Below are positions 21,609 through 29,536 of a stretch of DNA of 64,000 nucleotides, in pieces. Under the pieces are notes generated by a model. That model was not told the origin of the DNA. It made no database searches and saw nothing but the letters and a program-made list of their open reading frames with translations. Every line of letters starts with the position of its first letter. Within the stretch, counting starts at the first letter, position 1. This DNA comes from Rhodopseudomonas palustris (lineage in GTDB: Bacteria > Pseudomonadota > Alphaproteobacteria > Rhizobiales > Xanthobacteraceae), in the NCBI RefSeq assembly GCF_007005445.1, contig NZ_CP041387.1, forward strand, positions 124,001-188,000, in the 5' to 3' direction. The position numbers and the translations under genes were made by a program.

Positions 21609-21709
21609 CGTCATTCCGGGGCGCGACCGTAAGGTCGCGAGCCCGGAATCTCTTTGCTATCGGCTCGGGGTTCCGGGTTCGCTCGCGTTGCGCGCGCCCC
21701 GGAACGACG
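21609..21709. repeat. Palindromic repeat, family B, copy 2
   Basis: CGTCATTCCGGGGCGCGACC...GAGCCCGGAATC, then GGTTCCGGG...GCCCCGGAACGACG. It is the left part of a roughly 195-bp direct repeat shared with 22503-22697. Confidence 0.7.
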
Positions 21710-21771
21710 GTGCAGGCAGAAGCGCGGCACGGACGACGAATCGCCCGAGCTAACCCTTAGCGGATAGCCCT

Positions 21772-21808
21772 CACGCATTCCTCGCCATCAGGCCGCCGTC
21801 GACCGGGC
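21772..21808 (-). pseudogene. Duplicated 3' end of the SDR gene
   Basis: On the minus strand this encodes PVDGGLMARNA and a stop, the exact C-terminus of the SDR at 22665-23441. It is the gene-side end of the direct repeat 21610-21807 / 22503-22697, so the repeat copied a family B palindrome, the intergenic bases and the last dozen codons together. Confidence 0.8.
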
Positions 21809-21858
21809 TCGAAACGCGCAGTGGAAATGCGCCCGCCGCCAAGCGGCAAAAATCAACG

Positions 21859-21887
21859 TTGACAAGCATGTCGAATAGGAATAAATG
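21859..21887 (+). promoter_or_regulatory. Consensus-like sigma-70 promoter
   Basis: TTGACA (21859-21864), 17-base spacer, TAAATG (21882-21887). It points into a 400-base stretch without a credible gene. Confidence 0.45.
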
Positions 21888-21892
21888 CTCAT

Positions 21893-22300
21893 CACCTCTC
21901 CCATCGAGGGGCGCCTCCGGAGGCGTCTTGAGGCGGGGAGAGGGGCGGCGTCCTGCGTCGCGTGGTTCGCAGCCACGTGGCCCGGGAGGCCGAGGGTCAC
22001 CGTCCGCCGCTACTACGAGCGGCCGCCGCTTCAGAGGCTGGACGGGTACAGTGGAGGCCGGGGAAAGCCCGCAAGCTCGCTGTGTCCCGGAAGAACGGTC
22101 CTTCGGCCCAAAGATCGCCGCGGTGGGCGCGCCGTAAGGCGTTGCGCGAGGGATCGCAAGCCCTCGCGACAAGATCCACCCTTAGCGCCGCACGGCGCGC
22201 CCCGCCCCTCGCTGCGATAGCGACGGGCGCACAGCTCGGGCTCATCGAGCCGCGAGAGCGATTGGCCGTGGCTGTTTGACAGTGTGGATCGGACAACGTG
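21893..22300 (+). other. Unexplained G/C-rich non-coding segment, possible structured RNA
   Basis: About 400 bases downstream of a good promoter-like sequence. Every frame gives only low-complexity, Arg/Gly/Ser-rich translations without a ribosome site, so I do not call a gene. Short hairpins are common, for example GAGGGATCGCAAGCCCTC at about 22146. It matches no RNA family I can recognise by eye (not RNase P, tmRNA or 6S). It could be a decayed element or an untranslated RNA. Confidence 0.3.
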
Positions 22301-22329
22301 GAGATGCGGGGCGCCTGCCTCACTCACGG

Positions 22330-22441
22330 CGTCATCGCCCGATTTGATCGGGCGACCCAGTATTCCAGAGCGCCTGTGGCGATGCGGTGCTTTGCTGCGA
22401 GCGCTCCGGGATACTGGATCCCCGCCTGCGCGGGGATGACG
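22330..22441. repeat. 112-bp palindromic repeat, family A, copy 2
   Basis: Same length and ends as 20127-20238 (CGTCATCGCCCGATTTGATC...GGGGATGACG), with about a dozen substitutions. Confidence 0.75.
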
Positions 22442-22501
22442 GTTGGGGGCGGAGCGACGCTACGAGGTACAAACTATCCACGGGTTTGCAAACTATCCAC
22501 G

Positions 22502-22603
22502 AGTCATTCCGGGGCACGCAGCGAAGCTGCGTGAACCCGGAATCTCTTTGCTATCAGCTCGGGGGTCCGGGTTCGCTCGCGTTGCGAGCGCCCCGGAACG
22601 ACG
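22502..22603. repeat. Palindromic repeat, family B, copy 3
   Basis: AGTCATTCCGGGGCACGCAG...GCCCCGGAACGACG, adjoining the SDR 3' end and included in the 195-bp direct repeat shared with 21610-21807. Confidence 0.7.
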
Positions 22604-22664
22604 GTGCAGGGAGAAGCGCGGCGCGGACGACTAATCGCCCGAGCTAACCCTTAGCGGATATCCC

Positions 22665-23441
22665 TCACGCATTCCGCGCCATCAGCCCGCCGTCGACCGG
22701 AATCACCGCGCCGGTGATGAACGATGCGGCGGGCAGGCACAGGCTGAGCGTCATGTGGGCGACTTCTTCCGGGTCGCCGTAGCGGTGCAAAGCTGTGCGG
22801 CGGCGGGCGTATTTCTGCTTGTGCTCGGCGCTGATGCGGTCGGTCATGCCGGTGGTGATCGGGCCGGGGCAGATGCAATTGACGGTGATGCCCTCGGGGC
22901 CGAGCTCGACCGCGAGCGAGCGCGTCAATCCGGTGACGCCGGCCTTTGCCGCCGAATACGGGCTGTGCGGCGCGGTGGCGCCGAGCGCTTCGGTGGAGGC
23001 GATGTTGACGATGCGCGGGCTCTGCGACTTGCGCAGATACGGCAGCGCGGCGCGGATCACGCGGGGATGCGCGGTGAGCAGAATATTCAGCGCGCGCTCC
23101 CACACCGCGTCGTAATTCGCATCGTCGATCGGCAGCGCCGCCGAGATGCCGGCGTTGTTGATGACGATGTCGAGCCCGCCGAGTGACTGCGCGATGTGTT
23201 CGACGCCGCTTTTGATCGCCTGCGCGTCGCCGACATCGAGCGCGAAAGCCGTTGCATCGCCGCCGCGCGCCTTGATGGCGTCGGCGGCCGGCTGCGCGCC
23301 GGCGAGGGTAACATCGGTGACGGCGACGCGCGCGCCTTCGTCGGCGAACACATGCGCGGTGGCGCGGCCCATGCCGCTCGCGGCGCCGGTGACGAGAACG
23401 CGCAAGTCTTTGACCGAACGGCTGAGGGGCTTGTACGACAT
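22665..23441 (-). CDS. SDR-family oxidoreductase (FabG-like)
   Basis: 258 residues from the ATG at 23441 (MSYKPLSRSVKDLRVLVTG), preceded by GGAGGAAACCG. Classical short-chain dehydrogenase: cofactor loop TGAASGMG at 18-25, NNAGISAALP, the Ser of IASTEALG, and YSAAK as the catalytic Tyr/Lys. The C-terminal GAVIPVDGGLMARNA is typical of the FabG/3-hydroxyacyl dehydrogenase group. Reduces or oxidises a keto/hydroxy substrate with NAD(P)H; the substrate is unknown. Divergent from a second SDR gene across 140 bases, suggesting shared control. Its 3' end is duplicated at 21772-21808. Confidence 0.92.
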   Translation of the reverse strand: MSYKPLSRSVKDLRVLVTGAASGMGRATAHVFADEGARVAVTDVTLAGAQPAADAIKARGGDATAFALDVGDAQAIKSGVEHIAQSLGGLDIVINNAGISAALPIDDANYDAVWERALNILLTAHPRVIRAALPYLRKSQSPRIVNIASTEALGATAPHSPYSAAKAGVTGLTRSLAVELGPEGITVNCICPGPITTGMTDRISAEHKQKYARRRTALHRYGDPEEVAHMTLSLCLPAASFITGAVIPVDGGLMARNA

Positions 23442-23581
23442 CGGTTTCCTCCGGTTTGTTTCTTGTTGCGGAATGTGCGGGCGCGCGGCGCGCTGCCTTC
23501 CGATTGACAAGGCTGACATCGATCGACACACAGGTCAAACGTCGCGCAGACGACGAACAACAAACAAACAGGAGGACGCGC

Positions 23582-24316
23582 GTGAGCGATCTCGATTTCA
23601 GCGGCAAGCAGGTTCTGGTGGTCGGCGGCTCGAGCGGCATCGGCAACGGCATCGCGCAGGCGTTTCGCACCCGCGGCGCAGAGGTCTGCGTCACCGGCAC
23701 GCGCGCGGCGCCATCGGACTACGCGGTCGAAGACGGCAGCAACTTCGATGGACTGACTTACGTCCAGCTCGACGTCGGCAAGCCGCAGGCGGTCGATGCG
23801 TTCGCGCCGCCGATTCAGAAGCTCGACGTGCTGGTGCTGGCGCAGGGCGCGGTGATCTATCGCCGCGGCGAGTTCGAGATGGACGGCTTCCGCCACGTGA
23901 TGGAAGTCAACCTGATGAGCCTGATGGCCTGCGCGGCGAAATTCCACCCGCAGCTCAAAGCGGCGTCCGGCAAGCTGATCATCGTGTCGTCGACCGCGGC
24001 ATTCCACGCCACCAAGGGCAATCCCGCCTACAACGCCTCGAAGACCGGCGCCTACGGCCTGACCCGGACGCTGGCGCAGGCCTGGGCCGAGGACGGCATC
24101 CGCGTCAACGGCATCGCGCCGGGCCTGGTCGATACCAAGATGACCAAGGTCACCACCGACAATCCGAAGCGGCTCGCCGGCGCGATCGAAGGCATTCCGA
24201 TGAAGCGCCTCGGCACGCCGGAAGACATGGCCGGCGCCGCGCTGTTCCTGGCCTCGCCGCTGTCGGCCTATGTGCTCGGCCAGACGCTGGTCGTCGACGG
24301 CGGGCTGATTTTGTAA
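23582..24316 (+). CDS. SDR-family oxidoreductase
   Basis: 244 residues from a GTG at 23582 with AGGAGG about five bases upstream; the longer frame has no support. Classical SDR: GGSSGIGNGIAQAF (cofactor), LAQGAVIYRR in place of the usual NNAG, VSSTAAFHATKGNPAYNASK holding the Ser-Tyr-Lys triad, and a C-terminal GQTLVVDGGLIL. The LAQGA replacement departs from the classical motif but keeps small residues. Divergent partner of the SDR at 22665-23441; the two may act on the same pathway. Substrate unknown. Confidence 0.9.
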   Translation: MSDLDFSGKQVLVVGGSSGIGNGIAQAFRTRGAEVCVTGTRAAPSDYAVEDGSNFDGLTYVQLDVGKPQAVDAFAPPIQKLDVLVLAQGAVIYRRGEFEMDGFRHVMEVNLMSLMACAAKFHPQLKAASGKLIIVSSTAAFHATKGNPAYNASKTGAYGLTRTLAQAWAEDGIRVNGIAPGLVDTKMTKVTTDNPKRLAGAIEGIPMKRLGTPEDMAGAALFLASPLSAYVLGQTLVVDGGLIL

Positions 24317-24335
24317 GGGGCGCCGCCGCGCCTAC

Positions 24336-25946
24336 TCAGCGGAAGATCGAGAAGAATCCGGAGGCGCTCGGCGGCGGGGCGCGGCGGCCCTGTTGCGGCG
24401 GCGGCGCTCCGAAGCCGAAGAATCCCGACGCGGTCGGCGGTGGGGGCGGCGGTGCGGAGCGGGCGACGCGGCGCTGCTGTTGTTGCTGCGGCTGCGATCC
24501 CGCCGAGGCGCTCGGCGCGCCGCCACTGGGCTTGGCGCTTGCCACCGGGGTCTCCGGCTTCGGCTGCTCCTTCGGCGGCGGCGGCTCCTGGGCCTTTTCG
24601 ATCGACACTTCCCGGCGCGGCCAGACGTCGTCGTCGGCGCGGCCGGCGGGCGCCGATAGCGGCTCGCCCTTCACCAGCGTGCGGGCGACCAGCGCATCGA
24701 CCGGCGCCGGTTGCGTGCCCGGTCCGCCGAGCAGGCGGTCGGTCGAGACCGAGGAGGCGACCAGCGGCAGAATCGGACCAGCGGCAGGGCGGGGCGCCGG
24801 GCCGCTCGGAGGCTTGGCCTCTTCGGGGGCTGCCGGCTCGGTCGGCAGCGCGATCGGGCCGCTGTGCGCCGCCAGCAACCTGGCGATCTCGCGCTCGACA
24901 TAGTGCGCCAGCTTGCGGGCGCCGGACTTGGTGAAATACACGCCGTCATAGGAGCGCAGCCGCCGGATCTGGCCTTCGAAATCCGGGCCCTGCAGCACAT
25001 AGCGGCCGCCTTCGTCGACGAAGCCGTCCCAGACGTCCACATAGGTGATGCCTGCCTTGGCGGCGCCGTCGCGGAATAGCGCGTTGAGGAACTGCATGTC
25101 CGAGGTCGCCTTGGTGCCGCGCACCGCCGGCAGGCCGACCCACAGGATCGGCACGTTCTTAGCCTTGAGGACGTTGATCAGGTCCTCGATCTTCTTGGCG
25201 TACAGCTCCGACCAGCGATCCTCGCGGAACTGGGCGACGCCGCTGGCGGCGCGCTTGCCCTTCTCGGTCATGATCCGCAGCGAATCGTCGTCGTCCTCGT
25301 CGTCGTCCGCCGCATTGTCGGCGGCCTTGTCGTCCGGCTTGGCTTCCTCGCCGGGCTTGGCGGCCTTGTCGTCCTTCTTCTTGTCCTTGTCGGGCGTCGC
25401 CTGCTCGCGGATTGCAATCCGGTCCGACAGGCCGAGCATCACCACGATCGCGTCCGGGTTCTCCTGGGCGATCACCTCCTTGGCGGCGCCGACCCAGTCC
25501 GATGGCTCGCCCTTCGGGGCGTAGCGCAACAGCCCGGAGATGGTCCTGAATTTGCGCACCACGCCCATTTCGGGCTGCTCGGCATAGGCCTGCTCCAGGC
25601 CATAGCCGAGCCAGTCGGCCATCGAGTCGCCGAGCACCAGCACGGTGCGGTCCGGGATCGTCTCGCGCTTCTCGGGGGCCGGCGCCTTGGAATAGTCCTC
25701 GCGCGGCGCGGCGCGGCGCTGCGGCTGGTTCTGGTGGAACGGTTGGAACACATCGTTGCCGAACCAGCCGAATCCGCCTCCTCCGCCGCCGCGTTGCTGG
25801 CGCTGCGGCGGGCCGCCGCCGAAATCGAAGAACTGCGCCGAGGCCGGCGCAGCGATGCCGAACAGCAGCACGCCGGCGACCGCCAGCACGGCCAGCGGGC
25901 CGCGCTCGGTGAAGACGCCAAAAAACGATCTCGGCTTGTCGGACAT
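24336..25946 (-). CDS. DUF459 SGNH-hydrolase-like exported protein
   Basis: 536 residues from the ATG at 25946 (a TTG 15 bases upstream is possible). Signal peptide AVAGVLLFGIAAPASAQ, a Gly/Gln-rich linker, then an SGNH-like fold: block I VLVLGDSMADWLGYGL, VVMLGLSDRIAI, WVGLPAVRGTKATSDMQ, and block V SYDGVYFTKSGARKLAHYVE. The usual D-x-x-H of block V appears here as DGVY, so the catalytic His is not where expected. An acidic insert (DDDEDDDD) and a 190-residue Pro/Gln-rich tail ending in GFFSIFR are probably disordered. DUF459 proteins are envelope esterase-like proteins, some near cell-wall genes. Convergent with the SDR at 23582. Confidence 0.85.
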   Translation of the reverse strand: MSDKPRSFFGVFTERGPLAVLAVAGVLLFGIAAPASAQFFDFGGGPPQRQQRGGGGGGFGWFGNDVFQPFHQNQPQRRAAPREDYSKAPAPEKRETIPDRTVLVLGDSMADWLGYGLEQAYAEQPEMGVVRKFRTISGLLRYAPKGEPSDWVGAAKEVIAQENPDAIVVMLGLSDRIAIREQATPDKDKKKDDKAAKPGEEAKPDDKAADNAADDDEDDDDSLRIMTEKGKRAASGVAQFREDRWSELYAKKIEDLINVLKAKNVPILWVGLPAVRGTKATSDMQFLNALFRDGAAKAGITYVDVWDGFVDEGGRYVLQGPDFEGQIRRLRSYDGVYFTKSGARKLAHYVEREIARLLAAHSGPIALPTEPAAPEEAKPPSGPAPRPAAGPILPLVASSVSTDRLLGGPGTQPAPVDALVARTLVKGEPLSAPAGRADDDVWPRREVSIEKAQEPPPPKEQPKPETPVASAKPSGGAPSASAGSQPQQQQQRRVARSAPPPPPPTASGFFGFGAPPPQQGRRAPPPSASGFFSIFR

Positions 25947-26089
25947 ACGGATCTTGCGCAATCGCTACCGTTCGGAACGGGAGCTGATCCCTATACTAGC
26001 GGATTCGGGCCGCAACCGGGCAGCTTTCGTCGCTATAAGGCGAGCCCGGCGATCCCCGTCAAGGGCTTCGGCCGGGCCGTGCGGGCCGA

Positions 26090-27013
26090 TCAGGCCGCCG
26101 ATCGGCCGGGCCACAGCCGGGCGTCGAGGGCGGCGGCGAGCGGCGCGGAGACCGGCGTCATCGGCAGCCGCACCTCGGGGCTGTCGATCAGCCCGCGCCG
26201 CCACAGCGCATGCTTGATCGGCGCCGGCGAGGGCTCGGCGAACAGCAGCTTCGGCAGGTCGGCGAGCCGTTGCCATTCGGTCGTCCCGCCGAGCCGGTCG
26301 CCGGCCTGTAGCCGATGCATCATCGCGGCGAACGCTTCGGTTTCCAGATGCGCCGAGGCCAGAATCGCGCCGTCGCAGCCGCGGCTCAGCGCATCGAAAG
26401 CGAGCGCGTCCTCGCCGGTGAGCACCGCAAAGCCCGGCGGCCGCAGCCGCAGCAGCTCCGCGGTCTGCGCCGGATCAGCGCAGCAATCCTTGACGCCGAC
26501 GATGTTGGCGCGCTCGGCGAGCCGCAGCATCGCCTCGTTGTGCAGATTGACGCCGGTGCGGTACGGGATGTTGTAGATCAGGATCGGCCGCGCGGTGGCG
26601 TCGGCTGCGGCTTCGAAATGCAGTTCCATTCCGTGCTGCGACGGGCGGGTGTAATACGGGCATGCGATCAGCAGGCCGTCGACTGGCCAGCGCACGGTCC
26701 GCCCCGGTGCCTTGGTAAGCTTGCGCGTGTCGCTGCCGGACAGCCCGAGATACACCGGCAGCTCGCGGCCGCTCGCCGCCAGCGCGTCGGCGGTCAGCAT
26801 CACCAGGCGCTCGAGCTCGTCTTCATTCAATGTCAGCCCTTCGCCGGTGGTGGCGCCGAGGATCAGCCCGTCGAGCGGAGCGCGCGCGTAGTGGGCGATC
26901 AATCGGCGCAGCGATGCGGCGTCGAGCTCGCCATCGCGAAACGGCGTGATCAGCGGCAGCCATAGCCCGCGCGGCGGTGGCGATTCCTCGGGCTGGTCGG
27001 TGCAGGTGTCCAT
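26090..27013 (-). CDS. Dihydrodipicolinate synthase family protein (DapA paralogue)
   Basis: 307 residues. TIM-barrel aldolase of the DapA/NanA superfamily: TTGE at 55-58, Tyr147 in IYNIPYRTG with the carboxylate-binding Arg, and Schiff-base Lys175 in VGVKDCC. These are the DHDPS residues, so condensation of pyruvate with aspartate semialdehyde toward lysine is possible. The divergent C-terminal third and the isolated location suggest a paralogue with another substrate rather than the housekeeping enzyme. A small frame and a terminator lie in its leader. Confidence 0.8.
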   Translation of the reverse strand: MDTCTDQPEESPPPRGLWLPLITPFRDGELDAASLRRLIAHYARAPLDGLILGATTGEGLTLNEDELERLVMLTADALAASGRELPVYLGLSGSDTRKLTKAPGRTVRWPVDGLLIACPYYTRPSQHGMELHFEAAADATARPILIYNIPYRTGVNLHNEAMLRLAERANIVGVKDCCADPAQTAELLRLRPPGFAVLTGEDALAFDALSRGCDGAILASAHLETEAFAAMMHRLQAGDRLGGTTEWQRLADLPKLLFAEPSPAPIKHALWRRGLIDSPEVRLPMTPVSAPLAAALDARLWPGRSAA

Positions 27014-27050
27014 CTTCGATCTCCTTGGCGGACCGGAAGACGGAGCAGCA

Positions 27051-27080
27051 ATAAAAAACCCCGTCGAAACCGGCGGGGTT
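27051..27080 (-). terminator. Rho-independent terminator upstream of the dapA-like gene
   Basis: On the minus strand AACCCCGCCGGTTTCGACGG...GGTTTTTTAT: a 7-bp G/C stem followed by a T run. It ends a transcript coming from about 27.1-27.3 kb, 38 bases before the dapA-like start. Confidence 0.7.
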
Positions 27081-27109
27081 GGGGTGCGTGCGTTGAAAGC
27101 GAAACTGAT

Positions 27110-27184
27110 CTATCGCGCGCGCAAGCCACCGGCCCCTGAAGGAGCGCTGGCTTTCGATTTCGAGGCGGCGGCACGAACGATCAT
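27110..27184 (-). CDS. 24-residue leader-like peptide (tentative)
   Basis: Minus-strand frame MIVRAAASKSKASAPSGAGG... ending at 27110, 30 bases before the terminator at 27051-27080. A short frame followed by a terminator in front of an amino-acid-related gene has an attenuator layout, but there is no run of regulatory codons (Lys codons are three, scattered). The opposite strand also holds a 46-codon frame with good codon bias, so coding on either strand is uncertain. Confidence 0.25.
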   Translation of the reverse strand: MIVRAAASKSKASAPSGAGGLRAR

Positions 27185-27279
27185 GCGGCGGAGGATGGGC
27201 GGTAGAAAGCTCGATGTCAATTGAGAGATCGAGCTGCGCCGGCCCGGGAGAGTAGCAGCTACTTTCTTTAAAGCAGCGG

Positions 27280-28701
27280 CTACCTTCCTCTCAACCTCTC
27301 AAGCATCTCCCCGGTCGCGAACCCGTCCGCGGGCGCGCCGATCGAGGCTTGGAAATTCCGCAGCGCTTCCCGTGTCATGCTGCCGAACTGGCCGTCGGGG
27401 GTGCCGCGGTAGAAGCCGCGGTTGGCGAGAAGCTGCTGCAATTCCAGCTTTTCGGTGCGGGACAGGGCTTTTTCCTGGCGCGGCCAGTCCTGGACCAACG
27501 GGGCGCCGCCGCGCAGCCGGTCGGCGAAATGGCCGATCGCCAGAGCATAAGCCTCGGCCGGGTTGTATTTCATGATCACCCGGTAATTGGTCAGCATCAG
27601 GAAGCCGGGGCCATCGGCGCCGGCTGGCGCCAGCAGATAGGCCTTGTCGGACGGGCGCGGGAACGGCTGCCCGGTCGGGCGCTGCACCCCCATCTGCTGC
27701 CACTGCGCCAGCGACTGGATGCGGCGGCGGTCGGCCAGCATGTAGTTGAAACCCTTCGGCACCGCGACCTCGTAGCCCCAGGTCTCGCCGCTCTGCCAGC
27801 CGTCCTTCTTCAGGTTGTTGGCGGTCGAGGCGATCAGGTCGTAGGGGTTGTCGACGACGTCGCGTCGGCCGTCGCCGTCGGCATCCACCGCGAAGCGCTT
27901 GAACGAGGTCGGCATGAACTGTGTCGGGCCGAAGGCGCCGGCCCACGAGCCGCGAAGCTGCTCGGGCCGCAGGTCGCCGCGATGCAGGATCTCCAGCGCG
28001 GTGAGGAATTCGTCCTTGAAGTAATTCTGGCGGCGGCCGACGCAGGCCAGCGTCGCGGTCGAGTTCACCACCGAGCGGTCGCCGATCTGGGTCGAGTAGT
28101 TCGATTCGATGCCCCAGATCGAGGCAATGATGTAGCGGTCGACGCCGTAGGCGCGCTCGACGGCGTCGAACTCCGCCTTATAGCGCGCCAGGATCTCGCG
28201 GCCCTTGGCGAGCCGGGTGTCGTTGACCAGGATGTCGAGATAATCCCAGATCGATTTGGTGAATTCGGGCTGCGAATCCATCAGGTCCATCAGCCGCAAA
28301 TCGGGGCTGAGCCCGGCGGTGAAGCGGGCGAAGCTCTCGCGCGAGATGCCGCGGCGCGCGGCGTCCGGCCACATCGAGGCGACGCAATTGTCGAAATTGG
28401 CCGCCGCCTGCCGGATCGCCGCTGCGGTCATCAGCGGATGGCCGGAGGCCCCATCCTCGCCGCTCCATTGCGGCGTCGAACGAACCGGCGCCGGAATCGG
28501 TGCCTGCGCCGGTGCGGCCACCGGCTGCGGCGTGGCGGGGGCGGCGGGGCGGCCGCTTGGCAGCGCGCCGGTGAACAGGTCGAAGATCGCAAACGGATTG
28601 CTGCGCTCGCCGGTCTGCGCCGCCGCAGGCGCCGGCAGCAGCGCGGCGCCGATCAGCGCCGCCGTTGCCATGCGTGCCAGCCGATTGTGAGTTACCGTCA
28701 T
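27280..28701 (-). CDS. Lytic murein transglycosylase, MltB family with peptidoglycan-binding domain
   Basis: 473 residues from the ATG at 28701. Signal peptide (AALIGAALLPAPAAA), a Pro/Ala linker, the catalytic SLT_2/MltB domain (about 105-395; IIASIWGIESNYSTQIG with the catalytic Glu, GAFGPTQFMPTSFKRFAVD, NLKKDGWQSGETWG), and a C-terminal PG_binding_1 domain (LSRTEKLELQQLLANRGFYRGTPDG...ALRNFQ). Cleaves glycan strands of murein with 1,6-anhydro product formation in the periplasm. The Cys pair C-x..-C near FDNCVAS and LACVGRR is common in the family. Transcribed alone. Confidence 0.93.
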   Translation of the reverse strand: MTVTHNRLARMATAALIGAALLPAPAAAQTGERSNPFAIFDLFTGALPSGRPAAPATPQPVAAPAQAPIPAPVRSTPQWSGEDGASGHPLMTAAAIRQAAANFDNCVASMWPDAARRGISRESFARFTAGLSPDLRLMDLMDSQPEFTKSIWDYLDILVNDTRLAKGREILARYKAEFDAVERAYGVDRYIIASIWGIESNYSTQIGDRSVVNSTATLACVGRRQNYFKDEFLTALEILHRGDLRPEQLRGSWAGAFGPTQFMPTSFKRFAVDADGDGRRDVVDNPYDLIASTANNLKKDGWQSGETWGYEVAVPKGFNYMLADRRRIQSLAQWQQMGVQRPTGQPFPRPSDKAYLLAPAGADGPGFLMLTNYRVIMKYNPAEAYALAIGHFADRLRGGAPLVQDWPRQEKALSRTEKLELQQLLANRGFYRGTPDGQFGSMTREALRNFQASIGAPADGFATGEMLERLRGR

Positions 28702-28889
28702 CGCTTGATCCCGTCTGCTCGTCCGAGCCCCCCTGCGCGAGGAGGCCAGCTTCACGTTTCAATCAGCTTAACAAAGCGTTTTTCCGGCGTCAGCGGCCGT
28801 ACCGAACGGCGGCCGGCGCGGCGGACTTGACCGCCCGCGAGATTCGCGGCCGAGATGCCTGAAGCTGCCGCAGGACAGGTGCAACCGCG

Positions 28890-29520
28890 ATGTTGGGCAT
28901 TCATGATTTCGGTCTGTTCGTCGCCGCCGGACTGCTACTCAATGTCACGCCCGGGCCGGACACCGCCTACATCGTCGGCCGCGGCGTGCAGTTCGGCTGG
29001 CGGGGCGGGGCGTCGGCTGCGCTCGGCGTCGGCGCCGGCTGTCTGGTGCACGTCGCCGCGGCGGCAGCGGGGTTGTCGGCGCTGCTGATGGCATCGACGC
29101 TGGCGTTTGGCGTGCTCAAGCTGGCCGGCGCCGCCTATCTGATCTGGCTTGGTGCGGATGCTGCTGTCCCGGCCCGCCGATTTCGCCGCGAGCGCAGGTG
29201 CCGCCCCGGCGCTGTCGCTGCCGGCGGTGTTTCGCCAGGGCATGCTCACCAATGTGCTGAACCCGAAGGTGGCGCTGTTCTTTCTCGCTTTCCTGCCGCA
29301 GTTCGTCGCCGCCGATTCGCCGCACAAGGCGCTGGCCTTTCTGCTGCTCGGGCTGGTGTTCGTGGTCAACGGCACGCTGTATTGCCTGGGGCTCGCCGCT
29401 TTCGCGGCGCGGGCGGCGAAGCGGCTGCGTCGCTCCGGTACGGTGCTGCAATGGATCAACCGCGGGCTCGGGGCGCTGTTCGTCGCGCTCGGCGTGCGGG
29501 TGGCGCTGGCGCGTGCCTGA
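28890..29520 (+). pseudogene. LysE/RhtB-family exporter gene with a frameshift
   Basis: The first 88 codons (MLGIHDFGLFVAAGLLLNVTPGPD...GAAYLIWLG) and the rest (VRMLLSRPADFAA...NVLNPKVALFFLAFLPQFV...VALARA) are the two halves of one LysE-type amino-acid exporter but lie in different frames. The break is at about 29150, in CTTGGTGCGGATG, where two bases appear to be missing relative to an L-G-V-R-M reading. The motif NVTPGPDTAY and the second-half NPKVALFF are classic. Either a true inactivating mutation in this strain or a sequencing error; the remaining sequence is undamaged, so the event is recent. Confidence 0.8.
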
Positions 29521-29536
29521 TCGGGGCCCCCGGCAG

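Noticed and set aside
21771..22172. 133-residue minus-strand protein
   Set aside because: Only its last 11 residues are meaningful, as the duplicated SDR C-terminus; the rest is low complexity with no start signal.
21893..22300. RNase P RNA or tmRNA
   Set aside because: Neither the conserved RNase P core nor a tRNA-like end with a tag frame could be found.
20103..22664. CRISPR array
   Set aside because: Repeats are long, palindromic, of several families and irregularly spaced; no short identical repeats with uniform spacers and no cas genes.
20103..22664. Prophage or genomic island
   Set aside because: Duplicated gene ends suggest past integration, but no integrase, phage gene or tRNA target is present.
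29130..29170. Programmed frameshift in the LysE-type gene
   Set aside because: No slippery heptamer, stop codon or pseudoknot at the break; programmed shifting is not known for this family.
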